In this document: positions 7,465-16,614 of the stretch, piece by piece
Position numbering within the stretch: the first letter of the stretch is position 1
Layout: every line of letters starts with the position of its first letter
Assembly: GCF_000701505.1 (NCBI RefSeq)
Contig: NZ_JNJB01000004.1
Span: forward strand, 536,658 to 600,657
Direction of reading: 5' to 3'
Origin: Dyadobacter crusticola DSM 16708
GTDB lineage: Bacteria; Bacteroidota; Bacteroidia; Cytophagales; Spirosomataceae
Length of the DNA stretch: 64,000 bases
Program-made: the position numbers and the translations under genes
Notes under the pieces: model-generated
Database searches by the model: none
Told to the model about the DNA's origin: nothing
Seen by the model: the letters and a program-made list of their open reading frames with translations, nothing else

Positions 7465-10400
7465 ATGAATAAATTCATCAGAGGAATTGTTGGCTTTTCT
7501 TTGAAAAACCAGTTCTTCATATTTTTCCTGACTGGGCTGCTGATTGTGGCTGGTGTGGTTAGTTATCGTGAAACGCCGCTGGAAGCGTTTCCGGATGTGA
7601 CGAATACTCAGATCATTATTGTAACACAATGGAATGGACGCAGCGCCGAAGAGATTGAACGCTTTGTGACGGTTCCGATCGAAGTGGCGATGAACTCGGT
7701 CCAGCAGAAGTCGAATGTGCGCAGTACTACCATGTTTGGCCTGAGCATTATCAAGATCATTTTCGATGATGGTGTGGAGGATTTCTTTGCCAGGCAGCAG
7801 GTCAATAATCAGCTCAGGAACATTTCGCTTCCCGAAGGCGTGGAACCGGACGTGCAGCCGCCTTACGGACCTACCGGCGAGATTTTCAGGTTTACATTAA
7901 AAAGCAAAGATCGCGACAGCCGCGAGCTTTTGACCCTACACAACTGGGTGATCGACAGACAGCTGCGCAGTATTCCCGGCGTGGCGGACGTGGTTGCATT
8001 CGGTGGCCGTGAGAAGATTTACGAAGTGCAGGTTAACCCTACCAAACTCGTCAAATACAACATAACCCCGCTGGAAGTTTATCAGGCAGTTTCCAAGAGC
8101 AATATCAATGTAGGCGGTGATGTGATTGAGAAAAACGGGCAGGCATATGTGGTAAGGGGCATTGGTCTGCTCAATTCCATTGCTGATATTCAGAATATTA
8201 TTGTCGAATTCGTGAAGGACAATCCCGTGCTTGTAAAGGATGTGGCCGATGTCCGCGAATCAGATATGCCACGCGTCGGTCAGGTGGGCCTGGATCAGAA
8301 TGACGATGTTGTTGAAGGTATTGTGGTGCAGCGTAAGGGAGAAAACCCAAGTGAGGTACTCGCGCGTATAAAGGATAAGGTGAATGAGCTGAATACCAAA
8401 ATCCTTCCCCCGGATGTCAAAATGGTAACGTTTTACGACCGTGACAATCTTATTGAATTCTGTGCACGTACAGTGAAGCACAACCTGCTCGAAGGGATTG
8501 TGCTCGTAACAGTAATCGTGTTCATTTTCATGGCCGACTGGCGCACTACGGTTATTGTCTCGATCATCATTCCCCTTGCACTCCTCTTTGCATTTATGTG
8601 CCTGAAACTAATGGGTATGTCAGCCAACCTGCTTTCCATGGGCGCTATTGATTTCGGTATCATTATCGATGGAGCTGTGGTAATGGTGGAAGGTATATTC
8701 GTTGCCCTGGATCATCTGGCGCATAAAAATGGAATGGACCGGTACAACAAGCTGTCCAAACTCGGACTGATAAAGAGGACAGGCGGCGAGCTTGGCAAGG
8801 CGATCTTTTTCTCCAAACTGATTATTATCACCGCATTGATCCCGATTTTCAGCTTCCAGAAAGTGGAAGGCAAAATGTTTACACCTCTTGCCTTCACGCT
8901 TGGCTTCGCGCTCCTCGGCGCCTTAATGTATACGCTAACGCTCGTTCCGGTCCTCTGCTCTATCCTGCTCCGAAAGAATGTGCGCGAGAAAAGTAACCCG
9001 ATCGTTCGCTTTTTCGACAATACCGTTAGTCGGGGCTTCGAATGGTGTTATGCAAGAAAAAGGGTCAGCGTGTTGTTCGCGATGATTTTCCTGGCTGTGT
9101 CTCTATTTTCAGCCAAATTCCTCGGTACTGAATTCCTGCCGACCCTGAATGAAGGTGCGCTTTGGGTGGAAGCAAAAATGCCGATGAGCAGCTCTCTGAA
9201 TGAAACGATCAAGATGGTGAGCATTCTCAGAGGAAAATTGAATGAATTTCCTGAGGTAAATGGCGTGCTGTCGCAAACAGGACGCTCCAATGACGGCACT
9301 GATCCATCCGGCTTCTACTATGTGCAAATGCAGGTGAATTTGAAACCGAAAGAAGAATGGAAACGCAAGATCACGCAGGATCAGCTTATTGAGGAAATGG
9401 ACAAAAAGCTCAAACAATTCCAGGGCATTAACTATAACTACTCGCAACCCATTATCGACAATGTGGCCGAGGCAGTAGCGGGTATGAATGCGAGTAATGC
9501 GGTCAAGATCTATGGTGATGATCTGGAAGAACTGAACAATAAAGCCAACGAAGTCCTGGAAGCAATCAAGGATGTACCGGGAATCAAAGATGTCGGTATT
9601 CTGAGAAATATCGGCCAGCCGGAAGTCAGCGTAATTTTGCACGATCACAAAATGGCACAGTACGGGGTGAGCATTTCTGATGCACAGGCAGTAATTGAAA
9701 TGGCAATCGGCGGAAAAACAGCATCGATTCTTTACGAAGGCGAGCGCAAGTTTGATATCCGCCTGCGTTACGAAGAGCAATACCGACGGACGGTCGACGA
9801 TATCCAACAGCTCATGGTACCTACGCTGACAGGTGGTAAGATACCGCTCAAAGAAATCTCCTCCATCCGCACGGTTACCGGGCCCGCATTTGTGTACCGC
9901 GACAATAACAAAAGATTTATCGGTGTCAAGTTCTCCGTTCGTGAACGTGACCTGGGAAGCACGATCGCCGATGCTCAGAACCGCGTGAAACCGCTGCTAA
10001 AAAACCTGCCGAAAGGTTACTCTGTTAACTGGTCAGGCGAGTTTGAAAATCAGGTGCGTGCCACTGCGCGGCTCGGTCAGGTGGTACCCATCAGTCTGGT
10101 CGGAATATTCATCCTTCTTTTCATCATGTTCAGCAATGCGAAAGATGCGGGACTGGTGCTGGTCAACGTACCGTTTGCGCTCATCGGAGGTATCCTGGCT
10201 CTGCACGTCACGCACATGAACTTCGGGATTTCCGCAGGCGTAGGGTTTATCGCCTTATTCGGCCTTTGTGTTCAGAATGGTGTTATCCTGATTTCGGTAT
10301 TCAACAAAAACCTGGCTTCCCGAATGTCGCTGGACGACGCGATCCGGGAGGGAGTTAAGTCACGGATCAGGCCGGTGATTATGACTGCATTGATGGCAGC

Positions 10401-10581
10401 GATCGGCTTGCTCCCGGCTGCTACTTCAACCGGAATCGGTTCGGAAACACAAAAGCCGCTCGCCATTGTAGTGATAGGCGGATTGATCACCGCGACCGTG
10501 CTGACCTTATTAATTTTCCCGATCATTTACGGTTTTTTCAATCGTAAACAAAAGGGAGCGTACGTAAATACGAGATCCTGA
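7465..10581 (+). CDS. Heavy-metal efflux RND pump, CusA/CzcA family
   Basis: A 1038-residue inner-membrane proton-driven pump, full length for the HME-RND family. The family hallmark in TM4, DFGIIIDGAVVMVE, starts at D396 and supplies the proton-relay aspartates. Twelve transmembrane segments in two halves flank two large periplasmic loops, and the C-terminal half has the matching SAGVGFIALFGLCVQNGVIL segment. It works with the adaptor and outer-membrane factor encoded upstream to expel metal cations. The gene is separated from the adaptor gene by an unusual 285-bp repeat region, so expression may not simply follow the upstream genes. Whether it exports Cu/Ag or Co/Zn/Cd is not decided by the sequence. 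Confidence 0.95.
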   Translation: MNKFIRGIVGFSLKNQFFIFFLTGLLIVAGVVSYRETPLEAFPDVTNTQIIIVTQWNGRSAEEIERFVTVPIEVAMNSVQQKSNVRSTTMFGLSIIKIIFDDGVEDFFARQQVNNQLRNISLPEGVEPDVQPPYGPTGEIFRFTLKSKDRDSRELLTLHNWVIDRQLRSIPGVADVVAFGGREKIYEVQVNPTKLVKYNITPLEVYQAVSKSNINVGGDVIEKNGQAYVVRGIGLLNSIADIQNIIVEFVKDNPVLVKDVADVRESDMPRVGQVGLDQNDDVVEGIVVQRKGENPSEVLARIKDKVNELNTKILPPDVKMVTFYDRDNLIEFCARTVKHNLLEGIVLVTVIVFIFMADWRTTVIVSIIIPLALLFAFMCLKLMGMSANLLSMGAIDFGIIIDGAVVMVEGIFVALDHLAHKNGMDRYNKLSKLGLIKRTGGELGKAIFFSKLIIITALIPIFSFQKVEGKMFTPLAFTLGFALLGALMYTLTLVPVLCSILLRKNVREKSNPIVRFFDNTVSRGFEWCYARKRVSVLFAMIFLAVSLFSAKFLGTEFLPTLNEGALWVEAKMPMSSSLNETIKMVSILRGKLNEFPEVNGVLSQTGRSNDGTDPSGFYYVQMQVNLKPKEEWKRKITQDQLIEEMDKKLKQFQGINYNYSQPIIDNVAEAVAGMNASNAVKIYGDDLEELNNKANEVLEAIKDVPGIKDVGILRNIGQPEVSVILHDHKMAQYGVSISDAQAVIEMAIGGKTASILYEGERKFDIRLRYEEQYRRTVDDIQQLMVPTLTGGKIPLKEISSIRTVTGPAFVYRDNNKRFIGVKFSVRERDLGSTIADAQNRVKPLLKNLPKGYSVNWSGEFENQVRATARLGQVVPISLVGIFILLFIMFSNAKDAGLVLVNVPFALIGGILALHVTHMNFGISAGVGFIALFGLCVQNGVILISVFNKNLASRMSLDDAIREGVKSRIRPVIMTALMAAIGLLPAATSTGIGSETQKPLAIVVIGGLITATVLTLLIFPIIYGFFNRKQKGAYVNTRS

Positions 10582-10653
10582 AAGTTGCGGTAAGGCTTAT
10601 ACGCGCATTACCCCACCAAAACAAAAGTGACTGCCTGGGCCACATCAAGCTGG

Positions 10654-12105
10654 TCAGGCGGTTGCTTCGGCGGTTGAACTGTTGAGCTTGAAGCTGATCG
10701 TAAAAGTAGTGCCCACGCCCACTTCCGACTGCACGTCAATGCGACCGTGGTGCGCGTGAATAATGCTCATAGTAGTAGACAAGCCTATCCCCATTCCATT
10801 GTTTTTACCAGTAAAATAAGGTTCAAAAATCTTGTCCATGTGCTCTTCGCTGATCCCCGATCCATTATCCATGAAGATCACCTGAATGCTATCTCCCTGA
10901 TTTTTAGTGTAAATGCGCAATATCCCTTTATCCTCTTCCATTGCCTCAATCGCATTGGTAATCAGATTAAGAAAAGCCATTTGAAGGGAAACAGGATCGA
11001 GCGGAATCGAAAGATCTTCTTCGGCAAAGTGGTTGACGATCTGAATGCGTTTCAGCTGCACACGGTCAAGTGCAGCACCGATTGCCTGATTTAAAACCAG
11101 ATGCACAGAGTTGTCAACAAGCTCGATATCCGCCGAGGTAGAAGGCTGCAATAGCTGCGAAATCAGATCATTGATCCGCGTACAGTTACGCTTGATGATT
11201 TGTGTATAGAATTTCTGGTCTTCGTCCGTCAGCTCCATTTCCAGCTGCTCGGCCGAGAGGTTAACGTTCGTCAGGGGGTTCCGTACTTCGTGGGCCAGCA
11301 TGCGCACAAGCCGACCTGTAACTGCCATTTTCTCTGAAAACAGGCGCTCTCTTTCCGATTGCTTTCTGGCAGTCATATCATGCAAACGGCCCTGTATGTA
11401 CGGATGATCTTCGTCTATTTCGACAGAAGCAGAAAAGAGGCAATACTTTTTATCGCCGTCCTTCGTAAGCAATTTTACTTCCTGATCGTGGATTGTATGC
11501 TCTTTGATGTTTTTCCACAGTGCCGGAAAGTGCGGCTCTTCGATCAGGTCAACTATGTTTTTGAATTTAAGGTCTTCCTCCGAATACCCCGTCAGCGAGC
11601 CGGCGGATGCATTCAGGTCGATGATATTACCGGCGAGGTCGCTGATAAACAAGAAGTCGTTTGATTCTTCAAAAATACGGCGATACCTTCTTTCGCTGTG
11701 CTTCAAAGCCTTCATCACCGATGTTCTTTCAAGTGCATATCGAATGCTCCTTTCCAGCTTTTCGGCGTCGAGCTCGCTTTTGATCAGGTAATCTGCTGCA
11801 CCCAGGCGCAATGCTTCTACCGCGATTTTGGTATCTCCTTTTCCTGTCAGCAGAATGATCGGCTCCTCGCATTCAAACTGGCACGCAAGGTCGATCAGAT
11901 CTATACCTGTACTTTCTCCCAACAGATAGTCGAACAGGTACAGATCGTATTTTTTAGTCTTGATCTCATTCTGCGCATCCCTGAATGTAGAACACCAGGT
12001 AATGTCGAACTTCCAGTTTACCAGGTCGCTGAAATACTCCCGGGTAAGAAAATAATCGTCTTCGTCGTCGTCGACAAGAAGTACCTTAATCGTTTTGTTA
12101 TTCAT
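10654..12105 (-). CDS. Soluble REC-PAS-histidine kinase of the sigma-54 module
   Basis: A 483-residue cytoplasmic kinase with no membrane segments. An N-terminal receiver domain (D59 in LYLFDYLLG) is followed by a short coiled-coil linker, a PAS domain (FLFISDLAGNIIDLNASAGSLTGYSEEDL begins near residue 150) and an NtrB-type kinase core with HEVRNPLTNV (His272), N-box NLITNAIEAM and G-box GMGIGLSTT. It lies 24 bp downstream of the NtrC-type activator and is probably cotranscribed with it and rpoN. It likely phosphorylates that activator, with its own receiver adding a second input. The signal is unknown. Confidence 0.9.
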   Translation of the reverse strand: MNNKTIKVLLVDDDEDDYFLTREYFSDLVNWKFDITWCSTFRDAQNEIKTKKYDLYLFDYLLGESTGIDLIDLACQFECEEPIILLTGKGDTKIAVEALRLGAADYLIKSELDAEKLERSIRYALERTSVMKALKHSERRYRRIFEESNDFLFISDLAGNIIDLNASAGSLTGYSEEDLKFKNIVDLIEEPHFPALWKNIKEHTIHDQEVKLLTKDGDKKYCLFSASVEIDEDHPYIQGRLHDMTARKQSERERLFSEKMAVTGRLVRMLAHEVRNPLTNVNLSAEQLEMELTDEDQKFYTQIIKRNCTRINDLISQLLQPSTSADIELVDNSVHLVLNQAIGAALDRVQLKRIQIVNHFAEEDLSIPLDPVSLQMAFLNLITNAIEAMEEDKGILRIYTKNQGDSIQVIFMDNGSGISEEHMDKIFEPYFTGKNNGMGIGLSTTMSIIHAHHGRIDVQSEVGVGTTFTISFKLNSSTAEATA

Positions 12106-12129
12106 TATGCATTAACCCGCCGGATCTGA

Positions 12130-13590
12130 CTAAATATCAAATTGCTTCATTTTGTTGTAAAGCGTCTTCCTGTCAATGTTCAGCAAACGGGCTGCTTTAC
12201 TTTTATTGAAGTTAACGTCCCTTAAAACCTGCATGATCATATCGTACTCCGCCTCGTTCGCAACAGTTTTCAAGCTCGGCTTTGAATCTTCGCCTTCCAG
12301 TGTGTCCACAATTGTAGCGGCTGGTGTTACGGCCGCCGGTTCTTCGTCCAGGTCTTTCAGTCTCCGGTAGTTTACGATTTCAAACGGAAGTGCTTTTTCC
12401 TCAATCAATTCTCCGTCGGAAAGCAGCGTCGCTCTTTTGATCACATTCTTTAATTCCCGCAGGTTACCCGGCCAAGAATAGTGAAGGAAATCACTTTTTA
12501 CTTCTTCCGAGAATCCAACTACATTCTTGTTCAGCTCTGCATTGGTTGTATCCAGGAACGAGTTGGCAAACAGCATCAGATCGTCTTTCCTGTTTCTGAG
12601 CGCAGGTACTTCGATCGTGAACTCGTTGAAACGGTAATACAAATCTTCCCGGAACTTGCCATTCTTGGCAGATTCAAGAAGGCGCTCGTTACTCGCTACG
12701 ATTATACGTACATCAAGTTCTATTTCTTTCGAGCCGCCTATTCTTCTCATCTTTCGCTCCTGCACCACGCGGAGTAATGCAACCTGGATTTCGTATGACA
12801 AGTTAGAAACCTCGTCAAGGAACAGGGTACCTCCGTTAGCCAGCTCAAAGTGGCCGATTTTGGTTTGCAATGCGCCTGTAAATGATCCTTTTTCGTGACC
12901 AAATAATTCGCTACCAGCCAGTTCCTTTGAAATGGCACCACAGTCCATTGCCACAAAAGGCATATCTTTCCGGCGTGAACGGTTGTGAATTTCCTGTGCG
13001 ATCGCCTCTTTTCCCGAGCCGCTTTCACCGTAGATAATCACGCTGAAATTTGTAGGCGCAACCAGGTCGACCTGTTTGAAAAGATTGTCCGAAACGTCGC
13101 TGTTACCCATGATGTAGCCCGCCTTTGTCCGGGAATGCATCTTTCTGGTAGGCTTCGCGGTCGTTGTTTCAGAAGGTGAGCCGGGCGTTCCGGAATAAGA
13201 ATATTCCTGCTCGTCATTCTGTGAAGATTCGGCGTCGGCCAAAGCTTTTTTAACCGTTACCAGGATTTCATCCGGAAAAAGCGGTTTGGTGATATAATCA
13301 TAAGCACCGGCCTTCATCACGCTGACCGCCACTTTGATATCTGAATAGCCCGTTATGATCAAAACCGGCACATGTGGCCTTTTGGATTTGATAGCCGTCA
13401 GCAGTTCCGTTCCGGTAATATCCCCGAGCCGGAAGTCCGTCATGACCAGGTCAGGCGAGATCGACTCGATCAATGCAAGACCATCTTTGCCGTTCTGTGC
13501 TGTTTCAACTATGAAATCATTCTTGGACAAAAATCTCTTCAACAGAAAACAAATATCTGCCTCATCATCAACAACAACTATTTTTTTCAT
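12130..13590 (-). CDS. NtrC-type sigma-54-dependent response regulator (enhancer-binding protein)
   Basis: A 486-residue activator with three domains: receiver (D52 in VMTDFRLGD), AAA+ ATPase and a Fis-type helix-turn-helix. In the ATPase domain the Walker A is GESGSGKE (188-195), the sigma-54 contact loop is GSFTGA (235-240) instead of the common GAFTGA, and Walker B is GGTLFLDE. The C-terminal HTH (KSKAARLLNIDRKTLYNKM) should bind enhancer sites. A Ser/Thr/Pro/Gly-rich linker of about 40 residues joins receiver and ATPase. It sits between rpoN and the soluble kinase, which gives a complete kinase-activator-sigma module. Target promoters are probably of the -24/-12 type, one candidate being at 16513. 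Confidence 0.94.
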   Translation of the reverse strand: MKKIVVVDDEADICFLLKRFLSKNDFIVETAQNGKDGLALIESISPDLVMTDFRLGDITGTELLTAIKSKRPHVPVLIITGYSDIKVAVSVMKAGAYDYITKPLFPDEILVTVKKALADAESSQNDEQEYSYSGTPGSPSETTTAKPTRKMHSRTKAGYIMGNSDVSDNLFKQVDLVAPTNFSVIIYGESGSGKEAIAQEIHNRSRRKDMPFVAMDCGAISKELAGSELFGHEKGSFTGALQTKIGHFELANGGTLFLDEVSNLSYEIQVALLRVVQERKMRRIGGSKEIELDVRIIVASNERLLESAKNGKFREDLYYRFNEFTIEVPALRNRKDDLMLFANSFLDTTNAELNKNVVGFSEEVKSDFLHYSWPGNLRELKNVIKRATLLSDGELIEEKALPFEIVNYRRLKDLDEEPAAVTPAATIVDTLEGEDSKPSLKTVANEAEYDMIMQVLRDVNFNKSKAARLLNIDRKTLYNKMKQFDI

Positions 13591-13621
13591 GCCAGGTTTC
13601 TAGGGCTTAACTTAATCAGTT

Positions 13622-15064
13622 TTATATGGTAACTCTTAATCTCGCAGTCGGAATGTTCAATTGTTCACGGTATTTGGCAACCGTTCTTCTCGCGACTGAG
13701 TAGCCCTTTTCGGAAAGCATATCTGTAATCTGCTGATCGTTATAAGGGTGCCGCTTGTCTTCGTCCAGCACAATCTCGCGGATCGCTTCCTGGATTTCCC
13801 GGTTTGAAACCTCAGTACCGTCTTCATTTGTAACTCCTTCTGTAAACAGATCTTTCAGCAAAACAATCCCAAATGGTGTCTGCACATATTTGTTGGTGGT
13901 AACACGTGATACTGTTGAAATATCCATGTCAATGATCTCGGCTACATCTTTCAGGATCATCGGCCGCAGCTTTTTCACATCACCCGATTGAAAATAGTCA
14001 TATTGCAGCCTTACAATGGCTTTCAATGTGCTGAGCATCGTATTCTCACGCTGCTTGATGGCATCGATAAACCATTTCGCAGAGTTCATTTTATTTTTCA
14101 GGAACTGGTTCGTCGCCTTGTCATTCTTCTGCTCAGCCATTTGCGTAAAAACCTTATTCAGTTTCAATGCAGGGCTGTTTCCCCAGGTAAGCTGTACTTC
14201 AATTTCTCCGTCTTCGGTATACCAGAGCATAAAGTCAGGCTTAATGCTCTCGTTGACGATCGAATCGTTGCGAAGTCCGGAGGCGGGCTTGGGATTAAGT
14301 GTGGTAATCAGCTGAACTGCCTTTTTCAGGGATTCTTCGTCCAGCCCGGTAATGCGCATGATCTTGTCATAATTGCGCGACCCAAGCTCATCGAATGCGT
14401 CGCTGACAATGCGGTATGCCCATTTCCATGTTTCATTCTGATTCTCCATCCGGTTGAGCTGAATCAGCAGACATTCCCGGAGGTCACTAGCCGCGATCCC
14501 GGCGGGATCAAGCTGCTGGATCACTTTCAGCATCAGGTTCACCTCTTCCGTGTCGATGAACATGCTGTTTGCAAATGAAATATCGTCTGCTATTACCTCG
14601 CTTTCACGTCTGAGAAATCCATCTTCGTCCAGCGAGTCGAGGATAAAATCTGCTATCAGCTGCTGTCTTTCGTCGAGTCTCAGGAAATGCACCTGCTGCT
14701 TTAAATCGTCGCGAAAGGAGATCGACTCCACCATCGGCCTGGTGTATAGCTCATTATCGGCCGACTGGTTATTTGCATACGTTTTGTAATCCGGAATATC
14801 ATCGTCCCTGAACTCGTCCCAATCGTAATAATCCTGTACGGAAGTATCATCCCCTGAGCCCGAGTCCGAAGGTTCGTCGAAATCGTCTGCCGTTTCTTCT
14901 GCGGCATTCTCTTCTTTACCTTCTTCCAGAATAGGGTTTTCCTCTAATTCCTCTTTAATTCTTTGTTCAAGCTCCATTGTCGTCAAATGCAATAAATTCA
15001 GCATTTGAATCTGCAATGGAGAGTATTTTAAGGTCTGCCTTTGCGTCTGCGTCTGTCTTTGCAT
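13622..15064 (-). CDS. rpoN: RNA polymerase sigma-54 factor RpoN
   Basis: A 480-residue sigma-54 factor of usual length. Region I is the Gln/Leu-rich activator-interacting segment (LKYSPLQIQMLNLLHL, near residues 12-28, then ELEENPILEEG), followed by an acidic region II. The C-terminal RpoN box ARRTVAKYRE, which contacts the -24 promoter element, is intact. It directs RNA polymerase to TGGCAC-N5-TTGC promoters that need an AAA+ activator, and such an activator is encoded immediately downstream on the same strand (31 bp gap), so the two are likely coexpressed. Confidence 0.97.
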   Translation of the reverse strand: MQRQTQTQRQTLKYSPLQIQMLNLLHLTTMELEQRIKEELEENPILEEGKEENAAEETADDFDEPSDSGSGDDTSVQDYYDWDEFRDDDIPDYKTYANNQSADNELYTRPMVESISFRDDLKQQVHFLRLDERQQLIADFILDSLDEDGFLRRESEVIADDISFANSMFIDTEEVNLMLKVIQQLDPAGIAASDLRECLLIQLNRMENQNETWKWAYRIVSDAFDELGSRNYDKIMRITGLDEESLKKAVQLITTLNPKPASGLRNDSIVNESIKPDFMLWYTEDGEIEVQLTWGNSPALKLNKVFTQMAEQKNDKATNQFLKNKMNSAKWFIDAIKQRENTMLSTLKAIVRLQYDYFQSGDVKKLRPMILKDVAEIIDMDISTVSRVTTNKYVQTPFGIVLLKDLFTEGVTNEDGTEVSNREIQEAIREIVLDEDKRHPYNDQQITDMLSEKGYSVARRTVAKYREQLNIPTARLRVTI

Positions 15065-15491
15065 AGAGCAAGTAAGGGTAAAATGGTAATTCTCTTTATG
15101 CTTTAAATTTACGACTCTTTATTCAATCTTCCTGTAAGGCACAACCGCGATTGCAAAGATTGCGTAGTTATTTCCACAGACTGAGTATTATAATTCAGAA
15201 TGTCGCAATTCTCTACGCCTTTGATCATGTCAGGATCAGCCTGGTGCTGGTTTCAAAACGCAGCTAAGTGGGCACAATCTTTTGTATACGCCCCGCCTCC
15301 GAGCCAGCGTGGCCAGAAATGCAATACTTTTTATTTATCTGAGTATCAAAAGTATCGGGGCCAAATCAGTACAAACAAAGTTGTCTTCGCAAAGAACTTC
15401 CGGCAGTCGCACCGGCGCTTTTTCAATGGCTGATAGATCCCGGTTGTTTTCCTTTTTAAGAAAATAAATAACGAGACATTACATACTAAAA

Positions 15492-15555
15492 CAAAAGCCT
15501 TGCCGACCGTGCGAGCGCTACCCGGGGAAGTCCACTATGCGCGGCTAAGCTTTTG
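15492..15555. other. Imperfect inverted repeat, possible structured RNA or decayed element end
   Basis: CAAAAGC (15492-15498) and GCCG (15502-15505) pair with CGGC (15542-15545) and GCTTTTG (15549-15555), giving an 11-bp stem with a 3x3 internal loop and a GC-rich 36-nt inner segment. The 7-bp outer helix recalls a tRNA acceptor stem, but there is no GGTTCRA T-loop, no D-loop pattern and no recognisable anticodon arm, so it is not called a tRNA. Confidence 0.35.
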
Positions 15556-15583
15556 AAACAACAAAACCCTCAGCAGAGAGGGT
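15552..15583 (-). terminator. Rho-independent terminator for the 15611-15922 gene
   Basis: Read on the minus strand, ACCCTC-TCTGCT-GAGGGT is a 6-bp GC-rich stem followed by TTTGTTGTTT. It lies 28 bp after the stop of the minus-strand gene at 15611. Confidence 0.6.
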
Positions 15584-15610
15584 CTCGTGTAAGATTTATC
15601 CAGAAGATAC

Positions 15611-15922
15611 TTATACCGGTTTGGTCGCAGGCTCGTCGGTCACTTTCTTCACCCAACGCAATCCTTTCAGCAGCATTTCCCTGCCTTCATTGACACCGTG
15701 TTTGAGTATAACCCTCTCGACGACCATCGGTACCACAAAGTTAAGTGGCGGCGGAAGTCGCTTCAATGCAGTACGTCCGATCAATGTATGCACACCCATT
15801 TGAAGCCCTTTTCCGCCCAGCGCCTGCTTGCCTGACGAAACCAGGCTATCTACAAAGCTGAATGTACCGGAAGCCGGCTTGCCGCTTTTCCTGTTTGTTG
15901 ATGTAGTCGATGAATTTTCCAT
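15611..15922 (-). CDS. Small conserved-type protein of unknown function
   Basis: A 103-residue protein I do not recognise. The first 20 residues are Ser/Thr/Lys-rich and probably disordered. The middle holds a moderately hydrophobic stretch (LPPPLNFVVPMVVERVIL, about residues 56-73) that could associate with a membrane, and the C-terminus is basic (KGLRWVKKV). No signal peptide is present. It follows the YtxH-type gene on the same strand, but a strong terminator lies between them, so it may have its own start or rely on read-through. A membrane-stress role is only a guess from the neighbour. Confidence 0.65.
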   Translation of the reverse strand: MENSSTTSTNRKSGKPASGTFSFVDSLVSSGKQALGGKGLQMGVHTLIGRTALKRLPPPLNFVVPMVVERVILKHGVNEGREMLLKGLRWVKKVTDEPATKPV

Positions 15923-15933
15923 ATAGCATTTAG

Positions 15934-15964
15934 CAAAAATGGCCGGAATGCATTATTCCGGCCA
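15934..15964 (-). terminator. Strong terminator between the two small minus-strand genes
   Basis: On the minus strand TGGCCGGAAT-AATGC-ATTCCGGCCA (a perfect 10-bp stem, 15940-15964) is followed by TTTTTGC. It starts 8 bp after the YtxH-type stop codon and ends just before the next gene, so it can act as terminator or attenuator. Confidence 0.8.
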
Positions 15965-15972
15965 ATGTGATT

Positions 15973-16260
15973 TTATCTAAAATCGTTGATTTCCTTTTTT
16001 GCAGTGTCAGTGTATTCGGCTGCTTTGTTAACTGCTTCGTCCTTGTAAGCCAGACCTTCTTCTTTCAAGTCCTCGGCCACTTTCTTGGCGTCGTGCTTAC
16101 TTCTTTCCAGTGCGTCAATCAGGTCGCTCGCCAGGCTATTGGTTTTTTTCTTGATCTTCTTTCTGGTTGTAGCACCTTCTTCCGGCGCGAGCAACAATCC
16201 GATCACAGCTCCCACAAGTGCAGCTGAAACAACTCCCAAAATAACTCTATTAGCTGACAT
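15973..16260 (-). CDS. YtxH-domain small membrane protein
   Basis: A 95-residue protein with the YtxH/GvpP-like pattern: a single N-terminal transmembrane helix (VILGVVSAALVGAVIGLLLAP, residues 6-26), the conserved LLAPEEG turn with K/R-rich flank (TRKKIKKK), then a charged amphipathic helix of about 65 residues. Family members are general-stress proteins in many bacteria; their biochemical function is not established. It sits beside the sigma-54 module and is terminated by the strong hairpin just downstream. Confidence 0.85.
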   Translation of the reverse strand: MSANRVILGVVSAALVGAVIGLLLAPEEGATTRKKIKKKTNSLASDLIDALERSKHDAKKVAEDLKEEGLAYKDEAVNKAAEYTDTAKKEINDFR

Positions 16261-16614
16261 AATTCTTAGTCGTTAATGTTAACAATCAATTTCAATACAA
16301 TTTCGAAAAATCCTGTACCAGCAAATGGAAGCATATCCATTTATCGTTATAGACCTTACTGTCAATAGTTTACCAATTTACCGGTAATACCTTTTGGTAA
16401 AACATGTAAAGAAAAATACCTAATCAGCGTAAAAGAAGGACAGACTGCCGCATGAAATCTATACTATCCGCCCCGTAAACTTTGTCCGGGAACTTCTTTA
16501 TCTTCTTCAAGATGGCAGGATTATTGCCATACTAACTTCAAACTGCGACAACACATGTCGACTCTGCCCAACACCTCCGCTATTGAAGACTAATATATTT
16601 TTCAACACATCGCT
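16261..16614. other. 354-bp divergent intergenic region
   Basis: It separates the YtxH-type gene (minus) from the orphan response regulator (plus) and should hold both promoters. A sigma-54 promoter match at 16513-16528 faces the regulator. No open reading frame or repeat of note was seen otherwise. Confidence 0.5.
16513..16528 (+). promoter_or_regulatory. Candidate sigma-54 (-24/-12) promoter for the orphan response regulator
   Basis: TGGCAGGATTATTGCC matches the TGGCACG-N4-TTGCW consensus with GG and GC at exactly the required spacing; differences are G for C at position 6 and C for W at the end. Transcription would start about 12 bp after the GC, near 16539, leaving a leader of about 75 nt before the ATG at 16615. 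The same bases form the short palindrome TGGCA/TGCCA, so chance or a repressor site cannot be excluded. Confidence 0.6.

Larger units (their letters stand above)
15065..15610. other. 546-bp intergenic region upstream of rpoN
   Basis: No convincing gene was found. The short plus-strand reading frames here look spurious: no recognisable domain and no neighbour support. The left part must carry the rpoN promoter (minus strand). The right part holds an imperfect hairpin at 15492-15555 and a minus-strand terminator at 15566-15583, both annotated separately. Confidence 0.5.

Noticed and set aside
15200..15467. Plus-strand open frames of 60-77 codons upstream of rpoN
   Set aside because: No recognisable domain, odd composition and no neighbour support. 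They overlap each other in different frames, as chance ORFs do.
15492..15555. Possible tRNA gene
   Set aside because: A 7-bp acceptor-like helix exists, but the T-loop GGTTCRA, the D-arm and an anticodon arm are missing on both strands.
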